From: Aralia elata
Lineage: Eukaryota > Streptophyta > Magnoliopsida > Apiales > Araliaceae
Reading direction: 5' to 3'
Assembly: GCA_034770075.1 (NCBI GenBank)
Contig: CM068384.1
Coordinates: forward strand, 36,615,182 to 36,679,181
Length of the DNA: 64,000 nt
Below the pieces are notes generated by a model. That model saw nothing but the letters and a program-made list of their open reading frames with translations, had not been told where the DNA came from and did not search any database. Position numbers and translations under genes: made by a program. Below are positions 1 through 10,232 of the stretch, one piece after another; within the stretch, counting starts at the first letter, position 1, and each line of letters starts with the position of its first letter.

Positions 1-262
1 GTAAAATTCTTGCACTATTGATATTGGGGTTGCCAAAGGAGGTTCAACGAATAGCAACCAACCCATGGCCCGAATCATACTCATCATCTGCCCATCCAGC
101 CTAGGATCTGGCTTTAACCCGCATTCCAAAACAAACGTCTTCCCTAACAAAACTCGCTCGTAAAACTCCTCAACCTCAGCAGACACAAATCGACTACTAT
201 CAAAATTAACAGATTCAATACGGGCTTGAGAACTAGAAGATTCACCACGTTATCGTTTCGAA
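1..262 (-). pseudogene. Element A third-ORF fragment (plant-transposon-protein-like), N-terminal part
   Basis: The minus strand reads an open frame with a Ser-rich start followed by a segment containing SSRFVSAEVEEFYERVLL and GLKPDPRLDGQM, continuing past base 1. The same layout (KKRFVSAEAQERYNKM, GLQPDPNLDSEM) occurs in element B at about 8862-8650, so the two are homologous. From memory the B copy resembles the putative plant transposon protein domain often found 3' of INT in Athila-like elements, in the place where env-like ORFs sit. An in-frame TAA lies near 255, upstream of the Ser-rich stretch. Function is unknown. Confident as homologue of the B ORF, moderate as to family name. Confidence 0.7.
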
Positions 263-949
263 GCAATAGTTATTCAGTCCCAAAACTTAAATTACAACAA
301 TCTCAGTTACCCCCAAACTTGACAGAAATCAAACCCAAAAATTTCCCAAATGCACAAACAATAAGTATGTACTCTGTTTCTAAACGAACTCTCTCAACCC
401 AATGAAAATCACATCCACAATATAATACAATATGGAAAGCAAAATAAACTTGAGCCTTAGAATCAGAAAGTCCCAATACAGTGTATTCCCAAGTCTAAAA
501 GTTTCGTCAATTGTAACTGATACCTTGTGAAGAAGAGAATTGCCAAGCCACAGTGTACTTACTCTGCTCTTACACGAAGCGTTCCCACGGTATCCCAAAG
601 CAATGCATGGATGTATAGATTTAGGGTTTTGATTAGATGTATTTGATGTAGGAAGTTTAAGATTTGAAGAGAGAGAAGATATGGGTAGAATGGTTCAGTA
701 GATAGAAAACTAGGATTTGAAAGTAGAAAGGTTGGTTTGGAATGGTATTGAGAAAGAGGATTTATGAAATTAAGTGTTTGAATTGGTTTTGGTTTAGATT
801 GGTAAGGATTTGATTTGGATTTGGAAAAGGAGAGGGAAAGGTGAAGTAACCGTTTCTAAGAGGAATAAGAGAATGAGAATGATAGTCCAAGCGGGAAAGG
901 AAGAAATAATAGGCTGAGGGGTCGGGTCTTGGACCTAGTTTAAAAACTG
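263..949 (-). other. Element A non-coding spacer between INT and third ORF
   Basis: I see no conserved coding frame here. On the minus strand it contains a polypurine run (AAGTTTGGGGG, about 335-345) like those preceding LTRs in related elements, and a long pyrimidine-rich stretch (about 790-910) that could serve as a splice-acceptor region for the third ORF. Short ORFs here are not conserved in element B and are taken as chance. Confidence 0.5.
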
Positions 950-954
950 AGAAC

Positions 955-1180
955 CGATCGCGGCGCGGCCGCGCTTGGAATTGGCTTGGATTGGGCGCGA
1001 CCACGCTGGTATGGCAGCAGGAAGTTTTGGATTTCTGGAGATGGGCGCGGTCGCGCTGCTTTTCTTTGTAATTTGGGTGCGGCTGCGCTGGTATGGCAGC
1101 ACGACAAAATTAACTTCTGGAAGAGGGCGCGACCGCGCTGGTTGCCTTTGTAATTGGGGCGCGGCCGCGCAGCCTTATAG
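955..1180. repeat. GC-rich inverted-repeat motif array, element A 3' spacer (six units)
   Basis: Six copies of a motif near GGGCGCGACCGCGCTGG lie at about 962, 996, 1045, 1075, 1126 and 1159, separated by 30-50 bp of unrelated, AT-richer sequence. Each is a GCGC-NNNN-GCGC dyad with centre GACC, GGTC or GGCC; some have a GT-type change in the stem. The same motif recurs in the A LTR (7930-8061), in A gag (5280-5332) and in the copia C2 leader (26325-26410). The remaining 1181-1377 is 3' untranslated sequence directly after the integrase stop, with nothing else recognisable. Confidence 0.85.
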
Positions 1181-1377
1181 TCATGCAGCTCTAATTGTTT
1201 AGCTTTCCTGTTTGACCCACTGGATTGCAGCAATGAAGTGTAACCTATAAAAACATAAAATACTAGTTACTCCTAAAAATCACAAAAAAAATCAACTTAA
1301 TGGAATTAAATTATGGGTTGCCTCCCATCAAGTGCTTGATTTAAAGTCTTTCAGCCGGACTACTCCCTGTTTCAAGC

Positions 1378-2520
1378 TTAATCTGCAAGAGTGATTGAGG
1401 TTTTCTGGCGATCGAAATCACCACCCCAATAATGCTTCAACCGTTGTTCGTTGACTTTAAATGACTCATCCGGGTTATGACCAAAACCTTCAATGGCGCC
1501 ATGAGGGAATGCTTGCTTGACGATAAAAGGACCAGACCACTGAGATTTGAGCTTGCCCGGAAATAATCGCAATCGAGAATTGTATAGAAGCACTGCTTGT
1601 CCTGGCTTAAATTTCCTGTCGACAATTTTTCGATCGTGCCACTTTTTGACTTTTTCCTTATATAACTTCGAATTCTCATAGGCTTGCAGACGGAATTCAT
1701 CAAGTTCATTAAGCTGAAGAAGCCTCTTTTCCCCCGCAGCTGTGAAATCGAAATTCAGCTTTCTGATGGCCCAATATGCTTTATGCTCAAGTTTAACAGG
1801 AAGGTGGCACGCCTTGCCATAGGTTAGATGATAAGGTGACATGCCAATGGGTGTCTTATATATTGTCCGATAAGCCCAAAGTGCGTCATCCAACTTCTGT
1901 GACCAGTCTTTTCTACTAGGATTAACAATCTTTTCCAGAATTCTCTTTACTTCCCTATTTGAAACTTTGGCTTAACCACTGGTTTGGGGGTGATAAGTTG
2001 TAGCAATTCTGTGGTTGACCCCATATTTAGCCAAGAGAGCTGCAAAATACTTATTACAGAAGTGGCTCCCTTCATCACTAATAATTGCCCTTGGGGTGCC
2101 AAATCTAGTGAAGTTATTTTTTCGAAGAAATTTTAAGACCACTTTGGCATCATTTGTTGGCATAGCACTGGCTTCCACCCATTTAGAAACATAATCAACG
2201 GCCAAGAGAATGTAGAGATTGTTGAAGGATGCCGGAAATGGTCCCATGAAGTCTATTCCCCAGACGTCGAAGACTTCAACCTCTAAAATGGTATTCAATG
2301 GCATCTCATGATGTTTAGAGATATTGACCACCCTTTGACATCTATCACATCTCTGAACGTATTGGTGGGCATCTTTAAACAGCGTGGGCCAGAAAAATCC
2401 TGTTTGTAACACCTTGGTAGCTGTCTTTTCACCCCCATAATGTCCTCCATAAAGCGAATCATGACAATGATGTAAGATGCTCTCAAATTCGCTCTGCGGA
2501 ACACATCGTCAAATCATTTG
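1378..2520 (-). pseudogene. Element A integrase (Ty3/gypsy), broken
   Basis: The integrase inserts retroelement cDNA into chromosomes. Reading down the minus strand: zinc-binding region (about 2520-2330, ending CDRCQR), catalytic core with VWGIDFMGPF and ISDEGSHFCN (first two acidic residues of the D,D,E triad), then NREVK-type sequence and the C-terminal part ending near HYWGGDFDRQ. A TAA at about 1973-1975 interrupts the conserved TSGQAEVSNREVK region, and the zinc region is in another frame from the core (break near 2412). Homologous to the integrases of elements B and E in this window. Confidence 0.88.
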
Positions 2521-4229
2521 ATCAACACAATGCTTGAACAGGAACGGCTCATCCCAGCTGTACCTCTTCACGTCATGGAGAAACTTTTTCTTTTGTTGGC
2601 TGGTCAAGTCGGGAGGAAGAACGTTGCTAACCAAATAATTGACAAAATCGGCATACCATGGAACTTCTACTTTTATCACGAACAACAGCTCATCTGGGAA
2701 GAACTCATTAATCACGGTCTTGTCTCCCTTGACATATTCATTGTTCTCTAATCTCGATAGATGATCCGCCACTTGATTTTTTGTACCCTTTCTATCCCGA
2801 ATTTCCAAATCGAATTCCTGGAGTAGAAGTATCCATCTAATTAATCTTAGCTTCGCATCTTTCTTCGAAATCAGATATCTAATTGTTGAATGGTCCGTGA
2901 ATACCACCACTTTAGTTCTAATTAAGTACGACCGGAATCTGTCAAAGGCGTACACTACCGCAAGCAACTCCTTCTCAGTAGTTGTGTAATTGAGTTGGGT
3001 GTCCGAGAGTGTTTTGCTAACATAATAAATAGCATGAAAGATCTTCTCTTTGCGTTGACCCAAAACAGCCCCAATTGCATAGTCGCTAGCATCCACATTA
3101 ACTCGAATGACATTGACCAATCTGGTGCAACTATTACTGGTGCTGTAGTCAAATTTTTCTTTAAGAGCTCAAAGGCCGCGAAACAATCCTCGTCAAATTT
3201 GAATGGGACATCTTTCCCCAAGAGACTGCATAACGACTTTGTGATTTTCGAGAAGTTCTTTATGAATCTCCGGTAAAACCCAGCATGTCCCAAAAAACTG
3301 CAAATCCCCTTCACTGAAGTTGGTGGTGGTAAGTTTTCAATTATCTTGAGTTTGGCTTTATCCACCTCTAAACCTCTTGCCGAAACTTTATGCCTGAGGA
3401 TGATCCCTTCTTGCACCATGAAATGGCACTTTTCCCAGTTAAGCACCAAATTGGTTTCCACGTACCTTTTCAGTATCATGACAAGATTTTCCAAACAACT
3501 GTCAAAAGAGTCCCCAAATACTGAAAAATTGTCCATGAAAACCTCCATATTGTGTTCCACCATATTTGAAAAAATTGCCATCATGCACCTCTGGAACGTT
3601 GCTGGTGTGTTGCATAATCCGAAAGACATCCTTCTAAAAGTGAAAGTGCCATACAGACACGTGAATGTAGTCTTTTCCTGATCCTCTTGAGCAATTGTAA
3701 TCTGATTGTACCTGGAATATCCGTCCAATAAGCAGTAATACTCGTGTCCAGCCAATCTATCCAACATCTGATCAATGAAAGGTAGTGGGAAGTGATCCTT
3801 TCGGGTTGTTTTATTGAGTTTCCTGTAATCCATGCACACTCTCCAACCTATCACTGTCCGTGTTGGTATTAATTAATTGTTCTCATTCTTCACCACTGTC
3901 ATCCCTCCTTTCTTGGGCACGCATTGTACAAGGCTCACCCATGAACTATCTGAGATAGGTTATATGATTCCTGCATCTAACCATTTCAGTATTTCTTTCT
4001 TGACCACCTCTTTCATAATTGGATTTAGCCTTCTTTGCTGTTCCACAATAGGTTTGGCATCATCTTCCATAAATATCTTGTACATGCAGAAAGATGGGCT
4101 TATTCCTTTGATGTCAGCAATGGTCCATCCAATTGCAGTTTCGTACTCTCGAAGAACTCGTATCAACTTACTTTCCTGAAATTCGTTAAGAACAGATTCA
4201 ATAAGAACAAGTAAAGTAGATGATTCGCC
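2509..4229 (-). pseudogene. Element A reverse transcriptase and RNase H, broken
   Basis: On the minus strand the RT has WRVCMDYRKLNK, FPLPFIDQMLDRLAG, TFTCLYGTF and RRMSFGLCNTPATFQRCMM, typical of Athila. The catalytic box reads VFMDNF where active relatives in this window (B, E) read VFMDDF, so one metal-binding aspartate has become asparagine. RNase H follows (NVDASDYAIGAVLGQ, TTTEKELLAVVYAFDRFRSYL, FTDHSTIRYL) with a frame change around 2955-3120. A stop (near 3872) lies upstream of the start of the main RT frame. Directly 3' of PR and 5' of INT. Confidence 0.88.
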
Positions 4230-4960
4230 CTAATAAGCATACCTGAGATGGTTAGGTAAGGGTTTAAGCTCAAGTGTAGGAGGTATCTCAAGAGATGGCT
4301 TCAAGCGTTCAAAGGACTTATCTGTATGTTCCAAAGGTTCAAAAGGAATTTTGAATCTGCGTACCCTTGGCAATGCATCTAATATCTGAAGAAACTCTAT
4401 CATCTCTGGAACTTCCATGTCAGCATCTCCCAATAAAGTAGTTTCTAACAGATCCTTAGTCATTATCCTAAAAAACTCGTCATTCACTACTTTTTCTCCC
4501 ACATCCATCCAGAAACACTCCTCATCATCTTTAAGAAACTTCATGGCCTTGAACACATTGAATGTCACTTCTTGATCTTGAACCCTCATAGTCAATTCTC
4601 CTTGTTGCACATCTATAAGTGTTCTACCAGTTGATAAGAACGGTCTCCAAAGAATGATAAGGATGTATTTGTCCTCTTCATAATCCAAAATGAAGAAATC
4701 AACTAGGAATATGAATTTATCAACTTTTACCAGAATGTCCTCCATAATACCTCTAGGATATGTATTGACCTATATACAAGCTGAAGAGAGATGTTGGTTG
4801 GTTTCGGTGCAGGTAGACCCAACTAGACATATATCGATAAAGGCATGAGGTTAATGCTAACACCCAAATCACACAAACATCTGTTGATTGACAAACTACC
4901 AATGGTGTAAGGAATAGTAAAGCTGCCAGTATCTTTCAATTTCGACGACAACTTCTTTTA
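4230..4960 (-). pseudogene. Element A protease region, broken
   Basis: Aspartic protease that would cleave the polyprotein. The active-site region on the minus strand at about 4885-4840 reads CDLGVSINLMPLS, where family members have DLGAS: an Ala to Val change beside the catalytic Asp. Downstream, EDILVKVDKFIFLVDF, GRTLIDVQQGELTMRVQDQEVTF and ELKPLPNHLRYAY match the corresponding stretches of D (29862-30314) and E. A break separates the active site from the open frame at 4745-4230. The linker to gag (4961-5222) is decayed. Confidence 0.82.
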
Positions 4961-5222
4961 CAATATAGCACTACACTCTTCAGTTAATGCTATTGTTTCA
5001 TAATCCTCTAGCTTTTTCTTCCTTGGCAGGATTCCTTTCATGGACTTGGCATACCTTGGCATCTGCTCTAAAGCTTCTGCAAACGGTATGTTGATTTATA
5101 GCTTCTTAAAAACCTCGAGAAATTTGGAAGACTACTTGTTTAATTTCTGTTTCTGAAATATCTGTGAATATGGAACTGGAGGGTATACTTCGGATTGATT
5201 TGCTTTCTCCTTTTATTTTGGC

Positions 5223-6721
5223 TCAGTTTCCGTTTTCTCTTCTTTTTTTTGCTGAATTTTCTACAGAATCTGAAACTGGAGTAGGGCGCGGTCGCGCTGC
5301 TTCTCCTTGTATTTCAGGCACGACCGCGCTGTCCGTCAGAAGTTGCTTCCCACTTCTAAGTGTGATAGCTTGACATTGCTCCTTACCATCTCCCCTTGGG
5401 TTAACTTCTGTGTTACTCGACAATGATCCTTGAGGTCTGTTATTCAAAATATTGGCCATTTAACCCATTTGATTCTCCAGATTTCTGATGGCAGCTGCTT
5501 GACTTTTTACCAATACATCGTTACTCGCCATATACTTCCTCAAGAGCTCTTCTAAATCTGATTTCTTTTCTGTTTGCGGCTGCGTAGCTACCTACTGATG
5601 TTGATTATGATATCCAGGGGGATATGATGGTCTAGGAGCTTGCTGATGATTTTAATTATTGCTCCATAACAGATTAGGATGGTTCCTTGCCCCCGAATTG
5701 TAAGTGTTTTGGTATGGGTTTGGAGGACGTTGGTAGCTACCCACAAATTGCACTGAATCAGGATTAATGGTACAATAATCTATATGATGTGATCCCGCGC
5801 ACAACTCACAAACATAAGCTACTTGCTGAGTTTTTTACTCTGCTATAGCATCGATCTTCTTAGACATAGCTGCCATCTGAGTTGCTAATGTTGTGTGACT
5901 GCATCAACTTCTAATACCCCGGCTACCTTATGTTGATTCATCCTTGAAGTTGGCCATTGATAGTTCTTTGCAGCCATTGTTTCTAACAAAGTAAAAGCCT
6001 CATCAAAACTCTTGGCCATAAGTGCTCCTCCCACAGTTGCGTCTATACTCGTCCGAGTGTTACTACTTAACCCATTATAGAATGTCTGAACTTGTAGCTA
6101 CTTGGGTAGCCCATGATGTGGACATCTTCTTAATAAGTCTTTAAACTTCTCCCAAGCCTCGTACAGTGACCCTCCATGTTGTTGCTCAAAGGTAGCAATA
6201 TCGTTCTTCATCTTAGCAGTTTTAGCTGGCGGAAAGAATTTTGCCAGAAATTTCTGAGCTAAGTCATCCCAGGTCGTGATGGATCCTGACAGAAGCGAAT
6301 GCAACCAACTCTTTGCTTTATCCCTCAAAGTGAATGGAAATAGACGTAATCCAACCGCATCATCCGAAATATTATTGTACTTGAATGTATCATAAATCTC
6401 AAGAAAGCTCACCAAATGTTCATTCGGATCATCATTGGCTAATCTCCCAAACTGTACCGAGTTCTGAATCATCTGAATCATCTGAATTGTACCCGGTTTA
6501 ATATCAAAAGTGTGTGCAGTGATCGCTGGCCTCGTGATGCTTAATTTGATCTCATCTATTTCAGGCATGGCATATTCCCTTAGTGATTTCTGCTTTTCGT
6601 TAGCCATTTTCTCTTTCTTGATTGTCTCTTTGCAAAACTTTCTCAAGCGACGTAACTTGTTCTCAAGATTGTCCTCGCATTGCAAAAGTTCCGGCTGTTT
6701 TGATCTTGTTTGCATAAACAA
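5223..6721 (-). pseudogene. Element A gag, broken
   Basis: Gag packages element RNA into particles. From the start Met at 6721: a basic N-terminus, then the plant retrotransposon gag core with LRLFPFTLRDKAKSWLHSL, TTWDDLAQKFLAKFFPP and LYEAWEKFKDLLRRCP. A TAG at 6098-6100 replaces a Trp codon (PKWLQ in relatives). Further on, a frameshifted part holds a CCHC-like knuckle (CELCAGSHHIDYC, about 5815-5775), then AITLRSGKQL near the gag-PR boundary (about 5370-5345). Two GC motifs are embedded in frame near the C-terminus (5280-5332). Confidence 0.88.
5280..5332. repeat. Two GC-rich inverted-repeat motifs inside element A gag
   Basis: The motif seen in the A LTR and 3' spacer occurs twice here (about 5283-5299 and 5317-5331) within the gag frame, where one copy encodes an AARPRP peptide. 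The matching gag region of D (about 29320-29400) shows no such motif, so the copies look like additions to the coding sequence. Confidence 0.75.
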
Positions 6722-6842
6722 ACTGAAATCACCTGAAACAAGAAAAACAAAAAGAAAGTTTAACTAAAACTGACTTAATAGAATTGATACTTGAAAATTA
6801 TAAACACAAATTGTTCCCCGGCAATGACACCAAAAACTTATT
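6722..6842 (-). other. Element A leader and tRNA-Asp-like primer-binding site (6816-6832)
   Basis: Plus-strand bases 6816-6832 (ccccggcaatgacacca) match the 3' end of plant tRNA-Asp, CCCCGGCAACGGCGCCA, with three changes. On the minus strand this is the primer site just inside the 5' LTR; the intact version is at 50623-50639 in E. The short leader to gag (6722-6815) is AT-rich with no other signal. Confidence 0.8.
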
Positions 6843-7821
6843 TGCCTAATTTAACACTTGCAAAAATACGCAAGTATACGCAGTCCGCAAGTAATAAAGT
6901 GATAAGTAGAGTATCGTTCCCACAGAGAAAACTGAATTTATAATGATCAATATCACTTCTTTATTAACCCAATTTTATTAAACAATTGATTAAAGGTTTG
7001 TGCATTAATGAAATTAATTAATTAAATCTAATAAAGCTAACTACCGCAAGTTTGAAAACAGATTTTTAAAGACTTAAGACTACAACTTCACTTATTGCTT
7101 CACTTTGCTCAACGGATTTCCCATCAAATTATGCTAACTAGCTTGAAATGTTAATCAAGAACTTATCAGTATCTATGACCATCTCTCAATGTATCATAAA
7201 CCAATCAACTCAAATCCACAGATGACAGACTCAAGATGAACACCCTAGTTAACTAATCCACTATATCTCTATGTGAATTACAATTAAAAAGGATTTAAAG
7301 TTCAAGTTCCCATTTAGATTACATGTGGTGAATAGGTATATCTCTATCCTAAACACAAATCATGATTTCCAACGACAAGCAGAAAACACAATCACATGCT
7401 ATTATGGTAAGATCTAAATCTATACTTCATCTCTCAAATTCATATAGACTATCCTAGTAATTATGGGCCAAATAATTAAGCAATCAACCATAAACCATAA
7501 TAGACAATCCAATAATAATCATCCATAATTATCCAAGAAGCATATCAAGCAACGCTACGCAATAAGATCCGTTATAGCCTTAAAAGAAATTTAGTTCATA
7601 AATAAACTAGAATCCATCATCCACAAATTTAATAGCATTCAAAAACTCAAAAGTAAAAGATAGAGAAAAGAATAAAAACTGGTGAAGCAATCCTTGAATC
7701 TCTCTCTAGCTCCTGCTTTGATTTCCTCCTGCTAGCAATTTGCTTCAAGTCTTTCTAATTTTGCTCCAAAACTAGGGTTTTCTAATAATAAGTTCAACAA
7801 CTTCAAACTAATTTAAAACAA

Positions 7822-7923
7822 CTATTTATAGCGTCTGATATCAATCCTAAAAGATTTAGAAGTTTGAAAACTAATTACACATCAAATTGCTTCAATTTAA
7901 ATGAAAAGTCAAAGCTGGTCAAC
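7822..7923 (-). promoter_or_regulatory. Element A LTR promoter: TATA box with upstream W-box pair
   Basis: The minus strand has CTATAAATAG at 7831-7822. About 75 bp upstream (7923-7905) it reads TTGACCAGCTTTGACTTTTC, which contains two WRKY-type W-box cores (TTGACC, TTGACT). The same composite occurs in E LTRs at the same place between GC array and TATA box. Confidence 0.65.
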
Positions 7924-7929
7924 TCCCGA

Positions 7930-8061
7930 ACTGGCGCGGCCACGTTGGAAATAAGCCTGAGTTGGGCGCGGCCGCGCTACACTAGTAGACAATTTTTTTT
8001 CAATACTGGAAATCGGCGTGGCCACGCTGCACCCTAGTTCATTTTGGGCGCGACCGCGTGA
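7930..8061. repeat. GC-rich inverted-repeat array in the U3 of element A LTR (four units)
   Basis: Units at about 7932, 7965, 8012 and 8046 follow GGGCGCGGCCGCGCT with variants GGCGCGGCCACGTT, GGCGTGGCCACGCT and GGCGCGACCGCGTG. The nearest unit is about 100 bp upstream of the TATA box on the minus strand, so the array is in U3 and would be present at the 3' end of genomic RNA. Confidence 0.8.
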
Positions 8062-8241
8062 CTTTCTGCACTTTTTCATTCCTTCAGCTGCTGTCATGCT
8101 CAAGCTTCAGCAAATCGATTCCCAACACATGCAACCTACAAAAACACATAGAATGCATGAAAAGTAACTATATACTAAGGAAATAAACAATAACCCACGT
8201 TAAAAAAATATCCAATTCGTAGGTATAAAACCTACTCATCA

Positions 8242-8862
8242 CTAGACAATATAGCAATACCGCCCGTTCTTTTGTCACATCACTAACATGGGTGCATGAC
8301 ATTAGTTTAGCGCAGATAAAAGCATACCATGCCTTACCATATCGACTGAGATTAGATTTTTTGAACGTCATGCCCCCACGCTCATGATGTGACCATATCG
8401 TGCCCGGTTGGCATAATTCTTGTAGAATTTGATCATAATTGGGTCCGTCACACACAAAAGATCAATATTGATTGCTTATGTTGAGAGATGGCAATATATA
8501 ATACTGGTTAATATCAGTGCGTTCAAATGAAACCATCTTACCCCGAACTTTAACCCCAAAGAGATAATGCTCCTTTACGTTGGAGTAGAATTCCTTAACC
8601 ACTGCTATAACTGCCGGATCAGGGTGAGCCGCAAGATCGAACTATCCTTATTTAGCTATCATCATTGCCATCTCGCTGTCTAAGTTTGGATCCGGTTGTA
8701 AACCTCTTTCCGGGATCAAGGTTTTCTGTGTCATCTTATTGTATCTCTCTTGAGCCTCGGCACTCACAAATCGTTTTTTATCAAACTGTTGGTCTGAGGC
8801 TGATGATGAACCCTTCACCTCGATATCTTTTAGATGCTATGTTTGCCCTGCAATCAACATAA
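8242..8862 (-). pseudogene. Element B third ORF (plant-transposon-protein-like), interrupted by element A
   Basis: Minus-strand frame from about 8862: Ser-rich start, KKRFVSAEAQERYNKMTQ, GLQPDPNLDSEMAMM, AVVKEFYSNV, then CDGPNYDQILQELCQPG, WSHHERGGMTFKKSNLSRYG, KAWYAFICAKLMSCTHVSDV and TKERAVLLYCLV. The last part matches my memory of the putative plant transposon protein domain. Stops occur near 8660 and 8850. At 8241 the frame runs into the LTR of A. Role unknown; in Athila-like elements this slot is often called env-like, but I see no clear signal peptide or membrane segment. Confidence 0.72.
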
Positions 8863-9796
8863 AGCAAAATCAGTCTAGGAACCATGATAATTAACACAAA
8901 CAATGGATTAAGCTCATAATATATGAATACACAACCATAAACACTGTTGAGCCTATACCCCCAAACTTATGAGTTAGTGCCATCACACAATTAAGTAAGC
9001 CAACATGGTGTCAATGTACCTGCGCGTGCCACTCAATAGATAGTATAGCTAAACTACCCCCAACTTAACCCATTTTCGTCACAATAACCATCAAAGATAG
9101 CAATTACACACCCACATAGTTTAAACATGTTTACACAACAAAACAATCATACCAGAAACAAACTACCACATGTTCATCATGATGCCATAATAAACTCAGA
9201 ACAAATATGACTCAATTACAAAATATCATCATGATTGTTTTCAAAACGTGTGTTGGAGTGCAATTTCAGAGTTAATTGAATCAAGATGGTGTCATAGTTT
9301 AGCAACAATGAGTGATTATAGTGTATTCTGGGCAAACAAGCATTAATTTGCACAATTTCCTTAAATAAAGTTCTCACACACAAATTATCAAACACCTTGT
9401 GGGCGAAAGATAAATTCAATATGGTGTGCCTATGAAAATTGGCAAATAAACCCAAAATATAGTATATACACACCCAATCAGTTTAATAATGATCTCCACT
9501 TACAACTCAAGTCCATTGCAACAATCATTCAGAGCATACATAGGGAAATTGAGAAATAAAAACATACCTTGTTGTTGATGAAAACAATGGAGAGAGAAGA
9601 AGTTGAAATATAATTGAAAATTGCAATCCTTTTAATTAGGTGTGAGTGTGTGAGTGTGAAAGTGTAAAGAAATTTGGATCGGAAAAGAAGTTGAAGAAGA
9701 GTAGGCAATTTTAGGGGAATTAGAAGTAAAGAAGGAATAAAAGAGTTGGGGAACCGCTGCACCTGTTACAGGTGAAAGCCCTATTTTTTTCAAATA
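8863..9796 (-). other. Element B non-coding spacer between INT and third ORF
   Basis: AT-rich, no conserved ORF. It has polypurine runs on the minus strand (AAGTTTGGGGGTAT near 8970-8957 and TTAAGTTGGGGGTAG near 9072-9055), similar to the spacer of A, and a pyrimidine-rich stretch on the minus strand at about 9660-9760. Short ORFs at 9216-9473 and 9529-9762 have no counterpart in A and are not called. Confidence 0.5.
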
Positions 9797-10003
9797 CCTA
9801 GACCCAGCGCCGGGGCGCTAGATTTTGCACTATGACTAGCATCGGGGCACTGTGATCCTTAGTTCCCTGGATGGTAGCACCGGGGCGCTGGACATGCTTG
9901 CATAAGGAGCATCGGGGCGCTGCTAAAAACCTTGAATCCCTAGATCCCAGCGTCGGGGCGCTGGAATTGCCTTCAAAATGAGCGTCGGGGCGCTGGATCC
10001 TCT
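9797..10003. repeat. GC-rich inverted-repeat motif array, element B 3' spacer (six to seven units)
   Basis: Repeats near AGCRYCGGGGCGCTGG at about 9806, 9839, 9879, 9909, 9950 and 9981. The best units form AGCGC-CGGG-GCGCT or a version with one wobble or mismatch. Position (just after INT, before the third ORF) matches the array of A, but the motif differs. The centre CGGG is the same as in the E LTR array. Bases 10004-10232 are 3' untranslated sequence with nothing recognised. Confidence 0.82.
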
Positions 10004-10232
10004 TTTGCAAAAATAAAACCATTAATCTCCTCCCTTGCCTTTATTCCCTGTTATGAGCTTGGAAAGATTGAAACAAAATTTAAAATACTAAAAAAAAATT
10101 CTAGCACTCAAATTAATCCATCCTAAAAATGTATAAAAATTAACTCTAAAATTTGACTGAATGGAAATGAACTTTGGGTTGCCTCCCAATAGCGCTTAGT
10201 TTATAGTCGTCAGCCCGACTTTCTCTGTGGTA

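Larger units (their letters stand above)
1..8241 (-). mobile_element. Element A: Athila-type Ty3/gypsy LTR retrotransposon, 3' end beyond the window
   Basis: Read on the minus strand this holds 5' LTR (8241-6843), tRNA-Asp-like primer site, gag, PR, RT-RH, INT, a non-coding spacer with a GC-rich motif array, and a third ORF that runs off the left edge. Gene order PR-RT-RH-INT is that of Ty3/gypsy, and the RT and INT sequences resemble the plant Athila lineage. The 3' LTR is outside the window. The 5' LTR interrupts the third ORF of element B at 8241/8242, so A inserted into B. All coding regions carry stops or frameshifts; A is not autonomous. Confidence 0.9.
6843..8241 (-). repeat. Element A 5' LTR
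   Basis: About 1399 bp, starting TGATGAGTAGG at 8241 on the minus strand and ending in CA at 6843, next to the primer site. In transcription order it has a GC-rich motif array (8061-7930), a W-box pair (about 7923-7905), a TATA box (7831-7822) and U5. The start resembles the D LTR (both continue to TACCTACGAAT). No second LTR lies in the window, so age cannot be judged here. Confidence 0.88.

Noticed and set aside
380..1004. Short ORFs 380-598 and 762-1004
   Set aside because: No counterpart in the matching spacer of element B and no domain.
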